From NCBI GenBank assembly GCA_032139905.1, contig JAQJDB010000007.1, positions 868,001 to 932,000 of the forward strand: 64,000 nt of DNA, written 5' to 3'. A program made the translations under genes and the position numbers. The stretch is from Nitrospira sp. MA-1. Lineage in GTDB: Bacteria; Nitrospirota; Nitrospiria; Nitrospirales; UBA8639. Positions 9,123 through 19,400 of the stretch are shown here, piece by piece. The notes under the pieces are model-generated. The model searched no databases, was not told where the DNA came from, and saw only the letters and a program-made list of their open reading frames with translations. The first letter of the stretch is position 1. Every line of letters starts with the position of its first letter.

Positions 9123-10634
9123 TTACCCCACGGTGGTGGGTTGAGGCGAAGGGCCCAAAAGGGTTTCCAAAAAGGCTTGTGGCCAGCGGTAAGGAGCAGA
9201 TGGCGTTCCAGGTTCTCCTGGTAACAGGTCAGAGGTGTCGCCACTGAGAATGATTCGCTCACGAATGGTCCCGGTGGCAGCAAGTAAGAGAGGCGCGGGG
9301 ATGCGTGGGGCATCATCGATGATCAATAAGTCATAGGGAACTTTTCGAAAGAGTGGGTCGATGAGGATTCGGCCCGGAGTGCAGGTTAAGATACGTTTGT
9401 TTTGTGCGAAGGCTTGTCGGTTCGTCCCTTCTCCAGCGGACAACATTTCCCGAATTTTTTTGGTGCCGCCCAATCGTTTGATTTCTTCCTTTAATTCATC
9501 GTATTCCGGTCGCAGGTCTTTGGGAACGGTGGCTTCGGGAATCAATTCTTTTATTCGTCTTTGAGCTACTTCGACTTCTTTCATGAGGTCAAGAATTTTG
9601 CCTCGGTAAATCACCCGGTATTCGGCCAACGTGTCGATGTTCTTACCCGCCACCTGCATACCCATCCGTTTCCAAATGGGAAGCGCCTCATAGTCGCCCA
9701 GAATCTTGTCGATATTTTTGACTTTCCCTTGCCAGTCACTGAGTTGTGTGAGTAATCGCCATTCCAGTAATTTTACTTCGTTCAGATCTTTTTGCTTGTC
9801 GCGTTTGTAAGCCAGAATTGGAGTCAGTTCTCTGAACCGGTCATATTTTTTTCGTAACGAGATTTTTTTAGCGTTGGCCTTGGAAAAAAAATAGGACATC
9901 TGTGCTTCAAAGCCAAATTCCTGAAGAAGCATTCCTGCCGCATCTTTCATCAGGGGTAATTCATAGCGGCAGAGCAAACTTCGGTAAGGCAGTGCCGCCA
10001 TTTTTAAAGCGTGGGCTACTGCACCTGTTAATTCATCGACTGTGTGATGATCCGGAGCGACCAAGAGGATCCGCTTGTTTTTGCGGATTTGGTCAACGAT
10101 TAATGTCGTCAGCTTTATCCATCGTGTTTGTCGCGTCTCTCCCCAGATAGTTGTCAGCACGGTGGTTGGGATGCTGTCTCTTGCTGCCGTTTGATTGGAG
10201 AGGGGGGCAGGGTCCAGCCAGGGTACTAACCGTTCGGCAGGTCCGAGTGTAAAGGAGTCAGGCTTGCTGGCCATGTCGGATAAGCGTGCGGCCCCGGTTT
10301 CGAGAAATCCCGAAGTGTCGGGAATCAGGGTGCAATGGTGGAGGGTTTGGCCAACGTAATCGAAGGTCTGGAGTAGAAGTGAACCATTTTGCCATCCCAG
10401 GAGATAGCCTTCAGTGGGTTCCATGTCATTGCCGGGTAACAATGTCACTGGGATGTCTGGCAAGAATCTGGGCTTGGGGAGAACATCACAGCTATAGAGG
10501 TGAAGAGATCCCACGGTGCGAAGATGTCGGGCTTCGGAAATTGCCAGAGGCGAGTCTAACCCCAGGCTCATGGCGACTTCCCGTTCGTGGTTAAGTTGGG
10601 ATGTGGATAGAGTGAGAAGATCGTAGAGTTTCAT
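9123..10634 (-). CDS. degenerate superfamily I helicase-like protein
   Basis: 503 residues, soluble. The second half of the N-terminal region resembles the first RecA domain of UPF1/DNA2-type SF1 helicases: ILLVAPDHHTVDEL fits motif Ia, TCTPGRILID the following segment, LLIIDDAPRI motif II and RIILSGD motif III. The expected Walker A is replaced by IWGETRQTRWIK, with no GKT/GKS, motif II is DDAP rather than DExx, and the protein ends before any second RecA domain. A helical, Lys/Glu-rich insertion (about 270-400) separates Ia and II, as the 1B/stalk does in the family. It probably neither binds ATP conventionally nor unwinds DNA. Its start lies 5 bp after the upstream stop. Role unknown. Confidence 0.55.
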   Translation of the reverse strand: MKLYDLLTLSTSQLNHEREVAMSLGLDSPLAISEARHLRTVGSLHLYSCDVLPKPRFLPDIPVTLLPGNDMEPTEGYLLGWQNGSLLLQTFDYVGQTLHHCTLIPDTSGFLETGAARLSDMASKPDSFTLGPAERLVPWLDPAPLSNQTAARDSIPTTVLTTIWGETRQTRWIKLTTLIVDQIRKNKRILLVAPDHHTVDELTGAVAHALKMAALPYRSLLCRYELPLMKDAAGMLLQEFGFEAQMSYFFSKANAKKISLRKKYDRFRELTPILAYKRDKQKDLNEVKLLEWRLLTQLSDWQGKVKNIDKILGDYEALPIWKRMGMQVAGKNIDTLAEYRVIYRGKILDLMKEVEVAQRRIKELIPEATVPKDLRPEYDELKEEIKRLGGTKKIREMLSAGEGTNRQAFAQNKRILTCTPGRILIDPLFRKVPYDLLIIDDAPRIPAPLLLAATGTIRERIILSGDTSDLLPGEPGTPSAPYRWPQAFLETLLGPSPQPTTVG

Positions 10635-10639
10635 GAGAA

Positions 10640-11149
10640 TTAATGATTGAGTGCGGCAAGTTCCAAAAGATCCTTGATACAGAGGGCGAGACAACCTAAT
10701 CCTCCGGTGAGAGGTGTTCGATCACCCTCGCAGTCCCGATTATGTGCACATTCAAACAGGGCGGGCAGCTTCGGATCAAGAGGGAGGTTTTCAAGTAAAT
10801 AGAGTATGAGTGCTCCGGAGTTATCGGTCGAGAGGACGGCGACGCGTTGCCGTTGATCATCTTCAAAAATCACCGCTTGGGGGTTCGGAGCGACAAAGGG
10901 TCTTGCGACAGAGAGTCCGGTAAGTGGAATGGTTTGGATAATGAGTGAGTCAGGCGGGGTAAGCGGACGATTGGAAAAGCGAAGATTGAGGTCCGAGAAT
11001 GGTTGGAGTGCCGGTCCTTCTCCTTCCTTGAGCCCTTCCTTGGCAATGGTTAACCCAGGATGGGCTATAAGGCTTATGACCAATAGGGCGAAAGAAAGGA
11101 GATGGAAAAAACTGTTGATGTTTAACCGACGTGGGTTAAAGCAATTCAT
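10640..11149 (-). CDS. secreted hypothetical protein
   Basis: 169 residues with an N-terminal signal segment (FFHLLSFALLVISLIAHPGLTIAK) and four cysteines near the C-terminus (FECAHNRDCEGD; LGCLALCIKDL) that could form disulfides. Otherwise unrecognised. It is directly followed by the helicase-like gene (5-bp gap), so the two are probably co-transcribed and translationally coupled, an odd pairing of an exported with a cytosolic protein. Confidence 0.55.
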   Translation of the reverse strand: MNCFNPRRLNINSFFHLLSFALLVISLIAHPGLTIAKEGLKEGEGPALQPFSDLNLRFSNRPLTPPDSLIIQTIPLTGLSVARPFVAPNPQAVIFEDDQRQRVAVLSTDNSGALILYLLENLPLDPKLPALFECAHNRDCEGDRTPLTGGLGCLALCIKDLLELAALNH

Positions 11150-11489
11150 AATCTTACGTTTTCCGAGGCACGGAACACGGCAGATTGAAGGAGAATCTGA
11201 TCGTTAACCATAGTCATATGGAGTCCATGGATTCTAGGTCTAAATCTATTTTATTGAATTAAAGCTTAAGTGTTAACATGTAATAAGTCTCCGCGAGCAT
11301 AGCATATTTTCAACTGAGAAGTTCCAACATATCCATGGAAATGTCCGGGCACCATGAACAAGGGTGGATGCGAGCCATCAATATGAAGAAGAAGCTCAGT
11401 CTAATGATTTATTCAGCAATTACATTGACTTTTTCTGCCCCCAGTCTTAAGATGCTCCCCTTATTCGCTAGGCTAAGGAGACGTGTGTT
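11150..11489. other. divergent intergenic region upstream of rplI
   Basis: About 340 bp, AT-rich in its middle (11240-11300). It should hold promoters for the leftward pair and for rplI-glyA. The rplI ribosome site (CTAAGGAGACG) ends it. I see no clear -35/-10 pair and no gene. Confidence 0.4.
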
Positions 11490-11999
11490 ATGAAGGTTAT
11501 TTTGCAAGAAAATGTTGAAGGATTGGGGTATTTGGGAGACGTGTTGACGGTAGCAAAAGGGTATGCACGAAATTATTTACTCCCGAGGAAAAAAGCTGTC
11601 GTGGCTGAAGAGCGACAGGTTAAACTGTTGCAGCACGTCAAACGGCAGATCGACCAAAAGGCCAAAAAAGAACTGGAGTCTTTAGGCGAGTCAGGGAAGA
11701 ATTTGTCAAAAATATCCCTGACGTTTGAAGTGCAAACAGGAAAAGACGACAAGCTGTTCGGATCTGTGACATCTAAGGATGTGGCCGAACGATTGGCTGC
11801 TCAGGGTGTGGAAGTGGACAGAAGGAAAATTCACTTGCCACAGCCTTTAAAGGAGTTGGGGACCTTTTCGGTTGCCATCAAGCTTCATAGGGATGTGGTA
11901 CCGAAAATTAATGTGACGCTTGTGAAAAAAGATGCAGAAGAAACTGTTCCTGAAGGAGAGACAGCCCAAGATCCCGCCGATGAAGCGGGCACTGAGTAA
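11490..11999 (+). CDS. rplI: 50S ribosomal protein bL9
   Basis: 169 residues. The N-terminal MKVILQENVEGLGYLGDVLTV and AKGYARNYLLPRKKAV are diagnostic for bL9. A long connecting helix follows, then the C-terminal rRNA-binding domain (KLFGSVTSKDVAERL). A short acidic C-terminal tail extends beyond the usual ~150 residues. It binds 23S rRNA near the L1 stalk. It has a good AAGGAGACG site and is followed 3 bp later by glyA. Confidence 0.96.
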   Translation: MKVILQENVEGLGYLGDVLTVAKGYARNYLLPRKKAVVAEERQVKLLQHVKRQIDQKAKKELESLGESGKNLSKISLTFEVQTGKDDKLFGSVTSKDVAERLAAQGVEVDRRKIHLPQPLKELGTFSVAIKLHRDVVPKINVTLVKKDAEETVPEGETAQDPADEAGTE

Positions 12000-12002
12000 G
12001 CG

Positions 12003-13265
12003 ATGAGACATTCTGTCGGCACACTTAAAGCGATCCGTGACACCGATTATGAGGTGTATGCGGCTATCCGGGCTGAAGAAAAAAGACAGCGTGAAAACCT
12101 GGTTCTTATCGCTTCAGAAAATTATGCGAGTCCGGCGGTCTTGGGTGCCCAGGGTTGTCTGATGACCAATAAGTACGCGGAGGGTTATTCCGGCAGGCGA
12201 TATTACGGCGGATGCCAACATGTGGACACGGTCGAGGATTTGGCCATTGCGAGAGCCAAGGAAATTTTTGGATGTGAGCATGTGAATGTTCAGCCCCATT
12301 CCGGGTCCCAAGCCAATATGGCTGCTTATCTTTCAGTCTTAAAACCAGGAGACACGATTCTGGGAATGGATCTGGCCCATGGGGGACATCTCACTCATGG
12401 GAGCCGTGTGAGTTTTTCAGGAAAGCTGTTTCAGGCGTTTTCTTATGGCGTAGATCGGGAAACTGAGGAAATTAATTATGATGTAGTCGAGCAGCAGGCT
12501 CAGGAAGTCCGCCCACGTATGATTGTGGTGGGCGCCAGTGCGTATTCAAAAATTATAGACTTCCCTCGCTTTCAGGCGATAGCGAAATCAATTGGAGCCT
12601 ATCTCCTTGTTGATATTGCCCATATTGCGGGTTTGATTGCGGTCGGATTGCATCCTAGTCCGGTACCCTATGCCGACTTTGTCACCACGACGACCCATAA
12701 AACATTGCGTGGTCCACGTTCCGGCATGATTATGTGCAAGGAAGAACATGGCAAAGCCGTCGATAAAATGGTGTTCCCCGGTACGCAGGGTGGCCCCCTC
12801 ATGCATGTCATTGCAGCCAAAGCGGTCGCTTTTAAAGAAGCCCTTTCTCCTGGGTTTAAAACTTATCAGCAACAAGTGCTGGCGAATGCCAGGGAACTGG
12901 CTGAGGGTTTTTTGAAGCGGGGATATCGGGTCGTATCTGGTGGGACGGAAAATCATTTGTTTCTCTTGAATCTGACTCCCAAAGGCGTGACAGGGAAAGA
13001 GGCGGAAGCCGCATTAAATGCCTCTGGAATTGTCGTCAATAAAAATGCTGTACCGTTTGATGAAAAACCACCGGCTGTGGCAAGTGGCATTCGAATTGGC
13101 ACTCCGACGGTTTCGACTCGTGGCATGCAGAAACCCGAGATGGAGCAGATTCTCTCCTTGATGGATGAGGTCATCCAGCATTCCCAAGAAGCGTCCGTTC
13201 ATAAACGGATTCTGCGTGATGTCAAGGACCTGTGCTCAAGATTTCCGATTTTTCATCCATACTAA
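12003..13265 (+). CDS. glyA: serine hydroxymethyltransferase
   Basis: PLP enzyme interconverting serine plus tetrahydrofolate with glycine plus methylene-tetrahydrofolate. The 420-residue length is typical. Visible signatures are [16 protein letters not shown] near the N-terminus, [15 protein letters not shown], the PLP-lysine motif [16 protein letters not shown] and FPGTQGGPL. The start follows the rplI stop by 3 bp with no independent strong ribosome site, suggesting translational coupling. Confidence 0.97.
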   Translation: MRHSVGTLKAIRDTDYEVYAAIRAEEKRQRENLVLIASENYASPAVLGAQGCLMTNKYAEGYSGRRYYGGCQHVDTVEDLAIARAKEIFGCEHVNVQPHSGSQANMAAYLSVLKPGDTILGMDLAHGGHLTHGSRVSFSGKLFQAFSYGVDRETEEINYDVVEQQAQEVRPRMIVVGASAYSKIIDFPRFQAIAKSIGAYLLVDIAHIAGLIAVGLHPSPVPYADFVTTTTHKTLRGPRSGMIMCKEEHGKAVDKMVFPGTQGGPLMHVIAAKAVAFKEALSPGFKTYQQQVLANARELAEGFLKRGYRVVSGGTENHLFLLNLTPKGVTGKEAEAALNASGIVVNKNAVPFDEKPPAVASGIRIGTPTVSTRGMQKPEMEQILSLMDEVIQHSQEASVHKRILRDVKDLCSRFPIFHPY

Positions 13266-13310
13266 CCTTCCTCCACTGCCTTCCATCCTTAAGGTAAGGG
13301 CTGCTCATTC

Positions 13311-13775
13311 GTGAAATGTCCTTTTTGCGATCAATTAGAAGATAAGGTCATTGATTCGCGCACCGCACGTGAAGGAGAAGTGATCAGGCGCCGTCGCGAA
13401 TGTCTGGGTTGTAAGCGGCGATTCACCACCTACGAACGAATCGAAGAAAACCTTCCCATGGTGGTCAAAAAAGACAATCGGCGAGAGCCGTTTGACCGGG
13501 CGAAAATTTTAGCAGGCCTAAAAAAGGCCTGCGAAAAACGGCCGGTCAGTATTGGAGCGTTGGGTGCGGCTGTTGATCGGATTGAAAAACGCATTCAGGA
13601 CCTTGGAGAAACGGAAGTCCCAAGCCGAACCGTTGGAGAGGAAGTGATGCGGGCCTTAAAAGAATTGGATCCTGTTGCGTATGTTCGGTTTGCCTCAGTG
13701 TACCGTGAATTTAAAGACATTGATCAATTTATGGATACCATTAGGGCTCTAACACAAGACACCAGGTTATCTTGA
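13311..13775 (+). CDS. nrdR: transcriptional regulator NrdR
   Basis: 154-residue repressor of ribonucleotide reductase genes. It has an N-terminal zinc ribbon (MKCPFCDQ ... [13 protein letters not shown]; four Cys) followed by an ATP-cone ([26 protein letters not shown]). It starts at GTG with AAGGTAAGGG upstream. The glyA-nrdR order is common in bacteria. Confidence 0.96.
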   Translation: MKCPFCDQLEDKVIDSRTAREGEVIRRRRECLGCKRRFTTYERIEENLPMVVKKDNRREPFDRAKILAGLKKACEKRPVSIGALGAAVDRIEKRIQDLGETEVPSRTVGEEVMRALKELDPVAYVRFASVYREFKDIDQFMDTIRALTQDTRLS

Positions 13776-13901
13776 GGCGTTTTCATTGTCTGTGGCCGAT
13801 TGTGAGTCCCCCCGTTTCGTCCGAGTCATAACGCGACAAGGGTAGGAATCTTCTCTTAAGAATGATCTTCAACCTGTTCCCGATCATGAAAGTGAGTACC
13901 T

Positions 13902-15038
13902 ATGCCATCCCCCAAATCCTCTCCTCGTTCCGCACGTATCACCAAAAGTAGCCCAGGGCGATCAAAGTCAAAAGTGACATCCAGCCGGGTGGCGATTATT
14001 GGTGGGGGGCATGGTGGGACTGCGCTTATGGAAATTTTTGCGGAAGATCCTTTGGTCACGGTGGTAGGGTTGAGTGAAATTCGTCCACACACCATGGGTG
14101 TCCGTCTCGCCAAAAAAATCGGAATACCTGTCCTTCGCCGCTATCAAGACTTGCTCAAGATCAAAGATGTGGATCTGGTGATTGACGTGACGGGCGATCC
14201 CGATGTGGAGAAGACCTTGCTCGAGTCACATGCCCCTCACCTAGCAATGGTGGGTGGTGCAAGTGCCAAGTTCATGTGGCAATTGATTGAAGCGCGCATC
14301 CGGGCTTCTGCCGAAATTGAAAATACCCTCACCCGGTATCAATCCCTTTTTCGTTTGTATGTCAAGGAGGAAGCGGAAGGGGCTGTGGATGAGGAGCGCA
14401 CCCGGATTGCCTGTGAGATTCATGACGGACTGGTGCAAACTCTAGTGGGAGTAAGCCTGAAGATGGAGCGTGTCCGTGAACTGGTGGCGGAGGATCCTCC
14501 CAAGTGTTTGACAATGCTCAATCAGACCACCGTGCAATTGAAGCATGCCATTCAGGAAGCCAGGGAGGTGGTCTATAATCTTCGGCCGGGGCAGTATGAT
14601 CATTTGGCCTTTATTCCCGCATTGTCAAATTATCTGAAGGCCTATGAAAGGGAGCATCGGATACGGACGGAGTTTGAAGGGAGTGGGAATGAATCCCAAC
14701 TTGATCCGAAAGCAAAAGTCTTTGTCTTTCGCATGGTCCAGGAAGCCTTAAGCAATGTGGCCAAGCATGCCGGAGCCACGAAGGTGATTGTGAAAGTAGA
14801 GCTCAAGAAAGATGTCTTGAAAGCGCTCGTCTCCGATAATGGGCAGGGCTTTGACGTCAAGGCGGAAGGACAGAATCCTGAAAAGTGGGATCATTTCGGA
14901 GTGAGAAGTATGATGGAGCGTGCACGAATGTTAGGCGGAAACGTGCAGTGGGTGTCGAAACCCGGCGCCGGCACGAAGGTGGAAATTTTCATTCCTCTGG
15001 TATTAAAGGAAAAGGTGCCTTATGCCAAAAACAACTAA
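13902..15038 (+). CDS. Rossmann-domain/DegS-type histidine kinase fusion
   Basis: 378-residue cytosolic kinase without membrane helices. Residues about 28-120 form a Rossmann-like domain: VAIIGGGHGGTALMEIF (GxGxxG-type loop at 34-39), then LVIDVTGDPDVEKTL, reminiscent of NAD(P)- or nucleotide-binding dehydrogenase N-termini. A linker leads to a HisKA_3 dimerisation domain (RIACEIHDGLVQTL, phospho-acceptor His174) and a HATPase_c domain (EALSNVAKHAG; DNGQGFDV; GVRSMMERARMLGG). It overlaps the NarL-type regulator by 17 bp, so they are an operonic pair. A dinucleotide or redox signal is inferred from the fold only. Confidence 0.8.
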   Translation: MPSPKSSPRSARITKSSPGRSKSKVTSSRVAIIGGGHGGTALMEIFAEDPLVTVVGLSEIRPHTMGVRLAKKIGIPVLRRYQDLLKIKDVDLVIDVTGDPDVEKTLLESHAPHLAMVGGASAKFMWQLIEARIRASAEIENTLTRYQSLFRLYVKEEAEGAVDEERTRIACEIHDGLVQTLVGVSLKMERVRELVAEDPPKCLTMLNQTTVQLKHAIQEAREVVYNLRPGQYDHLAFIPALSNYLKAYEREHRIRTEFEGSGNESQLDPKAKVFVFRMVQEALSNVAKHAGATKVIVKVELKKDVLKALVSDNGQGFDVKAEGQNPEKWDHFGVRSMMERARMLGGNVQWVSKPGAGTKVEIFIPLVLKEKVPYAKNN

Positions 15039-15699
15039 AGTCCTCATCGTTGATGATCATCGTGTGGTGCGTGAAGGGTTATGTGCGATTCTGGAAACTA
15101 AGGACGACATTCAGGTTGTGGGTGAAGCGAAAGATGGCGGAGAGGCCGTCGAACAAACCAGACTGCTCATGCCGGATGTGATTCTCATGGATGTCAGTAT
15201 GCCCGGGATGACCGGGGTGGAAGCCACGCGTATTATTAAACGGGAATTTCCTCACATCGGGGTGGTAGCCCTCACGATGTACGAAGAACAGCAATATATT
15301 TTTGATCTCGTGCGAGCCGGGGCCACAGGGTATTTACTCAAAGATAGCGATTCGGCGCAAATCGTGGCGGCCATTCGGACCATTGCGCGTGGAGAGTCTC
15401 TCATTCATCCCTCGGTCGCCAGTAAGATTCTTGTCGAGTTTTCTTTGCTGTCAGAAGGCAAGGGGAAGAAGCGTGGAATTCTTGAGCATGATCTCACGGA
15501 TCGTGAGATTACCGTGTTGCAATTAGTGGCGGATGGTAAAACGAATAAGGAAATTGCCAACGTCCTGGATCTTAGTGAAAAAACGGTAAAAAATCATGTT
15601 CGCAATATCTTCCATAAACTCCATGTGTTTGATCGAACCCAAGCAGCCATCCTGGCCATTCGCAAAGGGATCATCGAACTCGAGCCTCGGAAAATATAA
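15022..15699 (+). CDS. NarL/FixJ-family response regulator
   Basis: 225 residues. The receiver domain has [15 protein letters not shown] and the phospho-acceptor Asp in [15 protein letters not shown]; the C-terminal LuxR-type HTH contains [22 protein letters not shown] and [15 protein letters not shown]. It overlaps the kinase start-stop and is its probable partner. Targets unknown. Confidence 0.9.
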   Translation: MPKTTKVLIVDDHRVVREGLCAILETKDDIQVVGEAKDGGEAVEQTRLLMPDVILMDVSMPGMTGVEATRIIKREFPHIGVVALTMYEEQQYIFDLVRAGATGYLLKDSDSAQIVAAIRTIARGESLIHPSVASKILVEFSLLSEGKGKKRGILEHDLTDREITVLQLVADGKTNKEIANVLDLSEKTVKNHVRNIFHKLHVFDRTQAAILAIRKGIIELEPRKI

Positions 15700-15838
15700 G
15701 TATCTTGAGCATGGGTGCATGTCTGTCGCGCCTTCCCATAGCGAGTGGATTGCGGTTTCTGGTTATTACCTTGCCCGCCTATTTTCGTCAGTGCTAACAT
15801 GACGCTAGTAGTGAGTTTATTAAGGAGGAGTGAACACA

Positions 15839-16123
15839 ATGGCGAATGTGACCTTGTTGGTGTCCAAGTCCTGCGCAGCCTGTCCCAGCGCGAAGTCGCT
15901 CTGGAAAGGTATGAAGGTCAAATATAGCTTTAGTTACCGGGAAATTGAAATTTCATCGGAAGCCGGCCTGGAACTGGCGGAACGACATTCCATTCGTGCG
16001 ACGCCCGCGACGCTGATTAATGGCAGATTGATTTTTATCGGTGTTCCGCCGCGGGAGAGTGCTGAAAAAGCATTGCAGGCGAAGGCCAAACCAAAGCCTA
16101 AAAAGGATGAGGCGGATGATTAA
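15839..16123 (+). CDS. small thioredoxin/glutaredoxin-like protein
   Basis: About 94 residues with a glutaredoxin/thioredoxin-like fold: VTLLVSKSCAACPSAKSLW (CxxC near residue 12), EIEISSEAGLELAERHSIRATPATLING with the cis-Pro motif, and a Lys/Pro-rich charged tail. Start at the ATG 15839, directly behind AAGGAGGAG; an in-frame GTG at 15830 overlaps that site. Likely a cytosolic disulfide or selenium/arsenic-type reductant; exact role unknown. A tiny zinc-ribbon gene follows after 67 bp. Confidence 0.75.
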   Translation: MANVTLLVSKSCAACPSAKSLWKGMKVKYSFSYREIEISSEAGLELAERHSIRATPATLINGRLIFIGVPPRESAEKALQAKAKPKPKKDEADD

Positions 16124-16190
16124 CCTTATGGCTTCATTCTCACGATAGGTTCCCCTGCCCGATACGTATGGGGAATAAGGGAGGTATCTC

Positions 16191-16367
16191 ATGCACGATC
16201 AAGATGAAGATGAACCAGAATTAGATATTGAATTGCCAGTTTTTCCTGTGGTTTCTTCCGGTCCTCCTCCGGAATGTTCTTTCTGTGGTGATCCCATGTC
16301 CCTGATTGACGGGGATTGGAGTTGCCCTGATTGTAATGGCGAACTGATAGGACCGGAAACCGGCTAA
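16191..16367 (+). CDS. 58-aa acidic zinc-ribbon protein
   Basis: Short reading frame ATG 16191 to TAA 16365-16367 with an excellent AAGGGAGGT site 7 nt upstream. The product starts MHDQDEDEPELDIELP (very acidic) and carries two knuckles, CSFCG and CPDCNG, spaced as in a rubredoxin-like zinc ribbon. Probably a protein-protein or nucleic-acid adaptor. It may be co-transcribed with the thioredoxin-like gene. The clear ribosome site and four-cysteine spacing argue against a chance frame. Confidence 0.65.
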   Translation: MHDQDEDEPELDIELPVFPVVSSGPPPECSFCGDPMSLIDGDWSCPDCNGELIGPETG

Positions 16368-16421
16368 TAAGCTGCAGGATCGGTCTCATAGCTTTCCATC
16401 CGATCGAACATAGTAGTCCGG

Positions 16422-19400
16422 ATGTTTACCCTCGTCAGTGGCCCATTCTCTCCTCACCTCGAATCAGCTCTTGTCGAAACGGTCCAGCAGATCAAGTCTG
16501 CCGATTCCCGTGCGCCGATAGCCATTCTTGTGCCTTCTGAATCAATACGAAGCAGGCTCAAGTGGCTATTATGCGCGGAGCATTCTTGTGCGCTTTTTGA
16601 TCTGCATATTCTGACATTCCATCAGTTCGCCCTCCACCTTCACGCGGAGCGAGCGGCATTGAGTTCGCCGGAGGCAGGGGGTTCCTCGTTTGAACTCGTC
16701 GGCGATTTTTTCTATGAATATCTTCTAGCGGAGCTTTTGGGAAAGGGTGGGCACACTGTCGGACCCTTTGCGGATCTCGCAGCCTCTTCGGGACTCAGGC
16801 AGGCCGTATGGCGAAGCCTGCGGGATTTACTGGAAGCGCAAGTGGAACCGAGTGTGGCCCTTCGTGCCGTGGAGGAAGGACTGTTCGATGAGGTCGCGGT
16901 CAATCGCTTACGGGGATTATTGGGATTTCAGGAGGCTCTCGGACTTTTGAGCCGGCAGTTAGGGGTGGGATTGCCTGAAGATCTGGCTAATTCAGTGATC
17001 CCCTGGGTGGCAAACTCACCGTTTCTCGCCAGACTTTCGACGGTCATCTACTACGGTTTTTACGACATCACCCAAGTGCAACTTTCGTTCTTAGAAGAAG
17101 TGGCTCGTACCACCGGTTCCGTAAAGGTATTCTTTCCCCTGACTGATCATCCTGCCTATCAGTTTGCTCAACGATTCGTCGATCGACATCTGCTAAAAGC
17201 TGGAGTGGTGCACTATCCTCTTCAGGTGAGCCACGAACCATTCGGTTCCGTGAATCAGGCCGTATCTTCTCCGTCAATCGAGGTGGTGAATGTGATTGGG
17301 GGACAAGGGGAACTGGTTTTTACCTGCAAAGCCATTCTGCATGCGGTTGAAACGACAGGGCATACGTTTCGTGAGATTGGGGTGGTGGCCAGAACTCTCG
17401 ATCCGTATGGGCCGTTTCTGCATCGAGTGTTTGAGGAGCATCGAATCCCATTTTGCACCACAGCGACCCTACCCCTGTTGGAAGAACCGGTTGCCAAGGT
17501 GTGGTGGCAGCTTGCCGGCCTGAGGGAGGAACAGTATCCGTGGCAGGCACTGCTGGATGTCGTGGCATCTCCATATTATCGCCGACTGTCGGTCAACGGC
17601 AGTTTTCCTCATGAACAAAAACAAATCTGGAGCCAGGCTATTCGTCATTGGCGTCTTGTGCGAGGCCTGGAAGATTGGGAACGTCTTGCCGTCGTCGTGA
17701 ACGATCCGGAGGCGATTGGGGATTGGCAGCGTAAGATTGGAGTTCCGCTGGAGGAGGCAGTTGCCGCATTACAAGAGTGCGCTGACGTCGTGGGCCGCCT
17801 CATAGCCGATTGCCAGGCTCTTCCGGAATCCGGCTCCATTGGCGAATTGACTCTTGCATTTGAATCACTCGTGAACACGCATCTTTCCTTGCTTCAAGAA
17901 GAGATCTCTTTCCAATTGGAAGAGCGAGATCAGGCTCATCTGACAAGTCTTGCACAAGGATTTGATCAGGTCATGGTGCAGTTAAAACAACTGGATCGGG
18001 TCGGCACACAAGTCACGTGGGGGGCATGGGTGGAAGTGTTTCGAGGAGCCCTGGAGGAGACGAGAAGGCTTCTACCTGGACAAAGCCCTCTCGGGGTACA
18101 GGTGTTCGATGCCATGGCGGCGCGAGGGCATGCCTTTAGAACCGTGTTTATTCTCGGAATGAATGATCAGGTTTTTCCCCGTGTGGTTCGGGAGGATGCA
18201 TTTTTACGTGACCGTGATCGAAGAGTGTTGGCGGAAAGTCTAGGCTATAAAATTGATGAAAAAATGCATGGGTTTGATGAAGAGGCTTTGTTGTTTGCCT
18301 TGCTTCGACATTCTGCTCGTGACCGGGTGTATCTCGTCTATCAACGTGCTGACCACAAAGGGCGTCCCCTGTTGCCGTCTTCTCTCCTAGCAGAATTGAT
18401 GAGAGATGGACCGGGCTGTTCTGAGTCGGAGATCAGCGTGCCGTTGCGTGTGGCCGAGCGCGGGAGGATTCCCTACTTTTCTCCCGGTGAAGAGACCGGA
18501 CAGGAAGCCCGCCTGCGACATCTGCTTCAGGGCCGCGCGATTCAAACCGATTCCTTGGAACCATCGTTCTGGTGGAAGGTGCTTCGCCAAGGACTCAAGG
18601 CCGTGTCTGCTCTTGAAAGGACTTCCTCGGGTGGAGGCTCATTTGATGGGATCCTGTCTGTCGAGGGGGATCATTGGCAGGATCTTTTGTCTCGGGGATT
18701 ATCACCGACAGCCTTGGAACGGTACGCCCAATGTCCCGGCCGGTATTGGATGGAGCATGTTCTGCGCACCAGGAATGTTCGAGAGCCGCTTTCGCGGGAC
18801 ATCCCAGGTCGGGTTTGGGGGGAGTTGGGGCATGCCATACTCCGCCATGTTTACCAATATCTCATCGATCATGGGTGGCCGGGCTCTCCCATAGAGCCTG
18901 TCGATCTTTCTTCGTTGATTGCCTCGACCATTGAACAGGTATCCGATGAGTATGCGAAGCACTATGGAAAAGGGTATATGGTCCTGTGGGAGAGAATGAA
19001 AACGCTATTAGGTCCAGTGGTGTTCACGATGATCGAACATGATCAACAGGAGTATGCCGATCAGGCGATGGCTCCAGTGGATTTTGAAGTAGGCGCCGAG
19101 GGGGAAATTTCAAGCGAGATGCCGGAAAGCTCGTCCTTGCTGAAGATTCATGGACGAGTGGATCGCGTGGACCAGCAGGCAGATGGCTTCAGGACTCGTA
19201 TTGTGGATTATAAGTTTTCGGGTGGCTTGACAACACGGACTGACAACCCCGATCTTGTTGCCGAGGCTCTGCAGGGTCGACGGCTACAACCTCCTTTATA
19301 TTCGTTGATGTCTTCCTTGAGCTTAACTGGCCATTCTGGAGTGAATGCGAAAGACACCGTGTTGCCGCATTCCGCAGTTCATTCTGTCGAATTCCGGTTT

